Below are positions 7,050 through 10,488 of a stretch of DNA of 10,488 nucleotides, piece by piece. Positions within the stretch are counted from its first letter, which is position 1. Each line of letters opens with the position of its first letter. Location of the stretch: positions 1 through 10,488 of the forward strand of contig DATANR010000332.1 of NCBI GenBank assembly GCA_036266155.1. The letters run 5' to 3'. The position numbers and the translations under genes were made by a program. Under the pieces are notes generated by a model. That model saw nothing but the letters and a program-made list of their open reading frames with translations. It did no database searches and was not told the DNA's origin. This DNA comes from SIAJ01 sp036266155 (lineage in GTDB: Bacteria > Planctomycetota > Planctomycetia > Gemmatales > Gemmataceae).

Positions 7050-8384
7050 ATGAACCGTGCTCTGATTGCCTTTGCCACGGCGCTCGTCGCCGCGCCATTG
7101 CTCCACGCTGACGTCCGCTTGCCTGCCGTCATCGGCAGCCACATGGTCTTGCAGCGCGATCAACCGCTGCCGATCTGGGGTTGGGCCGAGAAAGATGAGG
7201 ACGTGACCGTCAAGTTCGCGGGCCAGACCAAGACCGCCAAGGCCGATGCCAACGGCAAATGGAAGATCGTACTCGATGCGATCGCGGTCAACGCCAAGCC
7301 GCAGAAGCTCACGGTCAGCGGCAAGAACACGATCGAGCTGGACGACATCCTCGTCGGCGATGTGTGGATCGGCTCCGGTCAATCGAACATGGAGTGGCCG
7401 CTGCGGGCTTCGACGAAGGGGGCCGACGCTGTTTCCGCGGCGACGCACGCGAACATTCGCCTCTTGCAGATTCCCAAGGTGCAGGTCAAAGAGCCGGCTC
7501 CCGACGTGAAGGCCGCGTGGGAGCCGTGCACGCCCAAGTCCGCGGCGAACTTTTCAGCCGTGCTCTACTTCTTCGGCGTCCGGCTCAACAAGGACCTCGA
7601 TGTGCCGATGGGCCTGATCAACAGTTCGTGGGGCGGATCGCCGATCGAGCCGTGGACGGTGACCGACAAGGGCTCGGGCGGCATGCACAACGGCATGATC
7701 GCGCCGCTCCAGCCGTTCGCGATCCGCGGCGTCACGTGGTATCAAGGCGAAGCCAATGTGGGCCGAGGAATGGCGTATCGTGACATGATGGAAGCCCTCA
7801 TCAATGGCTGGCGCAAGACGTGGGGCAAGGACATGCCGTTCTACTTCGTGCAGCTTGCTCCCTGGTCTGGCTACAACGGCGACGGCTTGCCGGGCATCTG
7901 GGAAGCCCAGACGGCGAGCCTCAAGATCCCACACACAGGCATGGCGGTGACGACCGACACCGTCGACAACGTCGGCGACATTCATCCGCAGAACAAGCTC
8001 GACGTCGGCAACCGCCTGGCGTTGTGGGCGCTGGTCAAGACCTATGGCAAGAAGGACCTCGTATATTCGGGCCCGCTATATGAGTCGATGAAGGTCAACG
8101 GCGACAAGATTCGACTAACATTCGCCCATGTCGGCGGCGGGCTCGTGGCGCGCGACGGCAAGCCACTGACGGGCTTCCAGATCGCCGGCGCAGACGACAA
8201 GTTCGTGCCAGCCGAGGCCGTCATCGATGGTTCTACCGTGGTCGTCTTCGCCAAGGACGTGACGGCGCCGACGCAAGTCCGCTTCGGCTGGGACAAGGTG
8301 GCTAACCCGAACCTGTCGAACAAAGAGGGCCTGCCGGCGTCGCCATTCCGGACGAAGGGCTGGCACGGCGGGACGGGAAAATAG
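7050..8384 (+). CDS. Sialate O-acetylesterase-like protein (SASA family), secreted
   Basis: A 444-residue protein. The frame reaches back to 6540 inside the patatin gene, but that part is out-of-frame shadow. ATG 7050 begins a signal peptide (MNRALIAFATALVAAPLLHA, cleavage after A20) and has AGGA 10 bases upstream. Motifs in order: RLPAVIGSHMVLQRDQPLPIWG (23-44), a beta-sandwich to about 100, VGDVWIGSGQSNMEWPL with nucleophile S112, LINSSWGGSPIEPWT (189-203), MHNGMIAPL (212-220), GVTWYQGEAN (227-236) and DIHPQNK (310-316) carrying the likely catalytic Asp/His pair. The family removes O-acetyl groups from sialic acids or plant and algal polysaccharides; in planctomycetes polysaccharide deacetylation is the more likely use. 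The stretch between EPWT and MHNGMIAPL is only about 8 residues, where many relatives carry a long insertion. Confidence 0.88.
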   Translation: MNRALIAFATALVAAPLLHADVRLPAVIGSHMVLQRDQPLPIWGWAEKDEDVTVKFAGQTKTAKADANGKWKIVLDAIAVNAKPQKLTVSGKNTIELDDILVGDVWIGSGQSNMEWPLRASTKGADAVSAATHANIRLLQIPKVQVKEPAPDVKAAWEPCTPKSAANFSAVLYFFGVRLNKDLDVPMGLINSSWGGSPIEPWTVTDKGSGGMHNGMIAPLQPFAIRGVTWYQGEANVGRGMAYRDMMEALINGWRKTWGKDMPFYFVQLAPWSGYNGDGLPGIWEAQTASLKIPHTGMAVTTDTVDNVGDIHPQNKLDVGNRLALWALVKTYGKKDLVYSGPLYESMKVNGDKIRLTFAHVGGGLVARDGKPLTGFQIAGADDKFVPAEAVIDGSTVVVFAKDVTAPTQVRFGWDKVANPNLSNKEGLPASPFRTKGWHGGTGK

Positions 8385-8418
8385 CCCCCGTGTGCCCATG
8401 CTTTTCACGACCCGCGAC

Positions 8419-8486
8419 TTGGCGATCTTCCTTTTTGAAAAGGTGCGTTTTCCGCACGTTTTTGGGTAAGGTCGCCAAGATCGCCA
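8419..8486 (+). promoter_or_regulatory. Nested inverted repeats in the gap after the esterase gene
   Basis: TGGCGATCTT (8420-8429) and AAGATCGCCA (8477-8486) are a perfect 10-bp inverted repeat enclosing a terminator-like hairpin. The overlapping AAGGTCGCCAA (8468-8478) can pair with 8419-8429 over 11 bp with one G-U pair, so two mutually exclusive outer stems are possible. Function unknown. Confidence 0.4.
8438..8463 (+). terminator. Possible intrinsic terminator after the SASA esterase gene
   Basis: An A-run (8438-8441), GTGCG (8443-8447), a 5-base loop, CGCAC (8453-8457) and a T-run (8459-8463) form a hairpin with a U-tail, 53 bases after the esterase stop. The GC stem is only 5 bp with one mismatch below it, so strength is doubtful. 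Confidence 0.45.
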
Positions 8487-8515
8487 CGCTTTTGCCACAC
8501 CCTCCCCTCGCGATC

Positions 8516-8524
8516 TGTTACACT
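8516..8524 (+). promoter_or_regulatory. Candidate extended -10 promoter for the DUF1501 gene
   Basis: TGTTACACT fits an extended -10 (TGn followed by TACACT). No good -35 is found at 16-18 bases. The predicted leader is about 65 bases. The 9-mer TTACACTGA here also occurs at the acyltransferase promoter. Confidence 0.3.
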
Positions 8525-8595
8525 GATTTCACCTGCCCGCCCGACGTTTCAGCTGAGCTTTCATTTCATTGCGTTTCCGTTTGGAGTTGTCGCAC

Positions 8596-9936
8596 ATGTT
8601 GCGCATCCACGGTGATCGCGGTTTGACACGCCGGTCGTTCGTTCAGGCCGGCCTGCTGGGCGTCGGCGGGCTGACGTTGCCCGATCTCCTGCGCATTCGC
8701 GCTCGTGCCGAATCGAAGGCGCCGGACACCAGCGTGATCCTCTTTTGGATGAGCGGCGGGCCGGGCCATCACGAGACATGGGACCCGAAGCCGGACGCGG
8801 TGCCGCAGATTCGTGGGCCGTTCGGAGCCATCCGCACCAATGTGCCGGGCTTGCAGCTCGGCGAGTTGATGCCGCGGCAGGCCCGGATCGCGGACAAGAT
8901 CGCCGTCGTTCGCAGCGTGGCCCACGGGTCGGGCGATCACACCAAGGGCAATCACTGGATGCTCACCGGCTTCGAGGGACCGGCGTTCAACGTGCCGGAT
9001 TTTCGCGTGCAGCGCCGCCCGTCCCTCGGCTCGGCGACCGCCAAGCTCCGCGGCGCGAACAAGCCCGGCATGCCGGCCTACGCTGCCGTTCCGCACCTGC
9101 GTGGCGGCACCGATAATTTCTTCCACTACGCCGCTTATCTCGGCCCGAAGCACAATCCGTTCGTCACCGAGTCCGATCCGAACAAGCCGGATTATCGCGT
9201 ACGCAATTTGACCTTGTCGGGCGATATGTCGTTCCACCGTCTTGAGGATCGCCGCGAAGTGCTCGGCTTGATCGACCGCTTGAAGCAATCAGCCGACGCT
9301 TCCGGATTGGCCCGCGATGCCAGTGCTGATCAGGCCTTTTCCTTGTTGACAAGCCACGAAGTCGCCAAGGCCTTCGACATCAATGCGGAACCCGCGGCCG
9401 TGCGCGACATGTACGGTCGGCACACCTTCGGGCAAAGCGCCTTGCTCGCCCGGCGACTCGTCGAGGCCGGCGTGACCTTCGTCACCGTGAACACGGAGCC
9501 GTGGGACCATCACGCAACCGCCGGCCGTTTGCCGACCGGCGAGGGCGGCAAGAAACTGATTCCGCCGTTCGATGCCGCGTTCGCGGCCCTCGTTGACGAC
9601 CTGCATCAGCGCGGCCTCAACAAGCGCGTTCTGGTCGTCGCGATGGGTGAGTTCGGCCGCACACCGCGGATGAACCCGGAAGGCGGCCGCGACCACTGGG
9701 GCAACGTCTTCAGCGTCGCGTTCGCCGGCGGCAATCTCAAGACCGGCCAAGCCGTCGGCAAGTCAAATCCGCGTGGTGAATACCCCGTCGATCGGCCGCT
9801 CGGCCCGCAAGACATCACGGCCACCGTCTTCCATCACCTCGGCATCGACGCGGCCAAGACAGCGATCCCCGATCAGACGGGGCGGCCGATCTACCTCGTA
9901 GAACAAGGCGAGCCGATCCGCGAGTTGGTGGGCTGA
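8596..9936 (+). CDS. DUF1501 family protein, Tat-exported
   Basis: A 446-residue protein. The frame begins at TTG 8569, but ATG 8596 is chosen because GGAG (8583-8586) lies 9 bases before it and the Tat signal follows at the expected place: LTRRSFVQAGLLGVGGLTL with twin arginines R12-R13. Family motifs are seen throughout: WMSGGPGHHETWDPKPDA (51-68), the IRGPF and TNVPGLQL segment (72-88), GDHTKGNHWMLTG (113-125), NTEPWDHH (299-306), MGEFGRTPRMN (350-360) and GGRDHWG (363-369). DUF1501 proteins have an alkaline-phosphatase/sulfatase-like fold and probably bind metal through these Asp/His residues, but their reaction is not established. In planctomycetes the gene often sits beside a DUF1549/DUF1553 cytochrome-type partner; none is present here. 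Length is normal and the gene looks intact. Confidence 0.9.
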   Translation: MLRIHGDRGLTRRSFVQAGLLGVGGLTLPDLLRIRARAESKAPDTSVILFWMSGGPGHHETWDPKPDAVPQIRGPFGAIRTNVPGLQLGELMPRQARIADKIAVVRSVAHGSGDHTKGNHWMLTGFEGPAFNVPDFRVQRRPSLGSATAKLRGANKPGMPAYAAVPHLRGGTDNFFHYAAYLGPKHNPFVTESDPNKPDYRVRNLTLSGDMSFHRLEDRREVLGLIDRLKQSADASGLARDASADQAFSLLTSHEVAKAFDINAEPAAVRDMYGRHTFGQSALLARRLVEAGVTFVTVNTEPWDHHATAGRLPTGEGGKKLIPPFDAAFAALVDDLHQRGLNKRVLVVAMGEFGRTPRMNPEGGRDHWGNVFSVAFAGGNLKTGQAVGKSNPRGEYPVDRPLGPQDITATVFHHLGIDAAKTAIPDQTGRPIYLVEQGEPIRELVG

Positions 9937-9977
9937 TTCACATTCAATTTCACGCCATTCGCAGCCTAGTTGATTGG

Positions 9978-10001
9978 ATTGCTCTTCGTAGCAATTGCTC
10001 T
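9978..10001 (+). promoter_or_regulatory. Repeat-rich possible operator upstream of the nucleotidyltransferase gene
   Basis: ATTGCTCT occurs twice in direct orientation (9978-9985 and 9994-10001, 16 bases apart). AGCAATTGCT (9990-9999) is a perfect 10-bp palindrome, and ATTGCT with AGCAAT (9978-9983/9990-9995) can form a hairpin with loop CTTCGT. The cluster sits just upstream of a -10-like TAAAAT, where a repressor would bind. Confidence 0.35.
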
Positions 10002-10007
10002 GCCCGA

Positions 10008-10013
10008 TAAAAT
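10008..10013 (+). promoter_or_regulatory. Candidate -10 element for the nucleotidyltransferase gene
   Basis: TAAAAT, 36 bases before ATG 10050. The -35 position (about 9985-9990) is poorly matched and falls inside the repeat cluster, as would be expected of a regulated promoter but not proof of one. Confidence 0.25.
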
Positions 10014-10049
10014 CTCAAGAAGGTATCGTCAGAATCGCTCGCGGAAACC

Positions 10050-10454
10050 ATGCTCCCCGCATTCGATGACTATGGCAATTTGCCGCCGGGCATTCATCGT
10101 TGCTCAGAAGCGGACTTGGCCATGCGCTTTGGGGAGGGCTCTGAAGAACGCGAAGCTGAGATCGCGGAACTGATCCAGTTCATCGATGCCGCCCGCAACT
10201 CCGGTGTTCGCCGTCTGCTCGTGAACGGCAGCTTCGTGACTGGCAAATTGGCGCCAAATGATGTGGACGTTGTGATTCTACCCGGACCAGAGTATCCGCG
10301 CGGCGAAGTGAAACTCGATGACGAAGAACTGATTTGGCCGTTCCTTCAAATCATCGTCGCGGCTGACGACGAGGACTTCGAGGCGTGGGCAACGCAGCAA
10401 TTCGCAACCGACCGTCGAAAGCGACCTAAAGGCGTGGTGGAGGTAGAGCTATGA
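10050..10454 (+). CDS. DUF6932-like nucleotidyltransferase-fold protein
   Basis: A complete 134-residue cytoplasmic protein with no signal or membrane segment. It begins with NLPPGIHRCSEADLAMRFG (10-28) and has VNGSFVTGKLAPNDVDVVIL (58-77), the GS...DxD pattern of minimal nucleotidyltransferases (G60-S61, D71, D73). D105 or D106 in IIVAADDEDF may be the third carboxylate. The end KGVVEVEL matches, from memory, the usual ending of DUF6932 proteins. If active it would transfer a nucleotide to a protein, RNA or small molecule; no substrate can be read. The stop overlaps the start of the next gene as ATGA, which implies coupled translation of two partners and resembles toxin-antitoxin layout. The start has only a weak ribosome site. 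Composition is close to the neighbours but the gene type is accessory, so recent transfer is possible. Confidence 0.7.
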   Translation: MLPAFDDYGNLPPGIHRCSEADLAMRFGEGSEEREAEIAELIQFIDAARNSGVRRLLVNGSFVTGKLAPNDVDVVILPGPEYPRGEVKLDDEELIWPFLQIIVAADDEDFEAWATQQFATDRRKRPKGVVEVEL

Positions 10455-10488
10455 CGGAACTGTTAACGCCCGAAGGCTATGAGCAGAC
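10451..10488 (+). CDS. Start of an unidentified gene overlapping the nucleotidyltransferase gene
   Basis: ATG 10451-10453 overlaps the TGA 10452-10454 of the preceding gene by 4 bases. Only 12 residues are visible (MTELLTPEGYEQ) before the window ends. The family cannot be identified. Small proteins starting with a similar 'LT.EGYE' followed by a coiled coil are, from memory, seen next to DUF6932 genes; that is a suggestion, not evidence. Confidence 0.6.
   Translation, partial: MTELLTPEGYEQ

Larger units (their letters stand above)
9937..10049. other. Gap between DUF1501 and nucleotidyltransferase genes
   Basis: 113 bases without a coding frame worth reporting. It holds the repeat cluster and -10-like element listed separately. 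The ATTGCT/AGCAAT hairpin lies about 41 bases after the DUF1501 stop but is not followed by a T-run, so it is not called a terminator. Confidence 0.4.

Noticed and set aside
8566..9288. 240-residue antisense frame across the DUF1501 gene
   Set aside because: Opposite a strongly supported gene; long antisense frames are expected in GC-rich coding DNA, and no motif was seen.

Overview
The window is GC-rich (around 60%) bacterial DNA that reads like a Planctomycetota chromosome, probably a Pirellulales- or Gemmatales-type lineage. The evidence is the gene families present together: a sulfatase, a secreted WD40 protein with a C-terminal helical tail, an SMP-30 protein fused to planctomycete-type leucine-rich repeats, a DUF5009/NagX-like acyltransferase, a SASA-type acetylesterase and a Tat-exported DUF1501 protein. 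No rRNA, tRNA, CRISPR array, transposase or phage gene was recognised. All family names come from reading the translated sequence; no database search was possible.

Layout. Positions 1-282 hold the C-terminal end of a sulfatase (+). It converges, with a 6-base gap, on a WD40 gene (289-1950, -). A divergent intergenic region (1951-2110) leads to the SMP-30/LRR fusion gene (2111-4246, +). That gene converges on a membrane acyltransferase (about 4357-5527, -). The 110 bases between them hold a perfect 27-bp inverted repeat that looks like a dispersed palindromic element and probably also serves as a transcription terminator. The acyltransferase appears to carry a 1-base frameshift about a dozen codons before its natural stop. 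A 200-base divergent region (5528-5727) carries promoter-like sequences for both flanking genes. It leads to a patatin-like lipoprotein (5728-6972, +), a SASA esterase (7050-8384, +), a structured intergenic region, and a DUF1501 gene (8596-9936, +). The window ends with a DUF6932-like nucleotidyltransferase-fold gene (10050-10454, +). It overlaps the start of an unidentified gene by 4 bases, in an arrangement that resembles a toxin-antitoxin pair.

How the genes work together. Most products are predicted to be exported, lipid-anchored or membrane-bound hydrolases and binding proteins: sulfatase, lactonase-like propeller, sugar acyltransferase, sialate-type esterase, patatin. This suits an organism that handles sulfated and acetylated polysaccharides, but the genes face different ways and do not form one clear operon. 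The strongest candidates for something undescribed are the DUF6932/overlapping-gene pair with repeats at its promoter, the SMP-30/LRR fusion with ten uninterrupted 24-residue repeats, and the palindromic element at 4274-4350.
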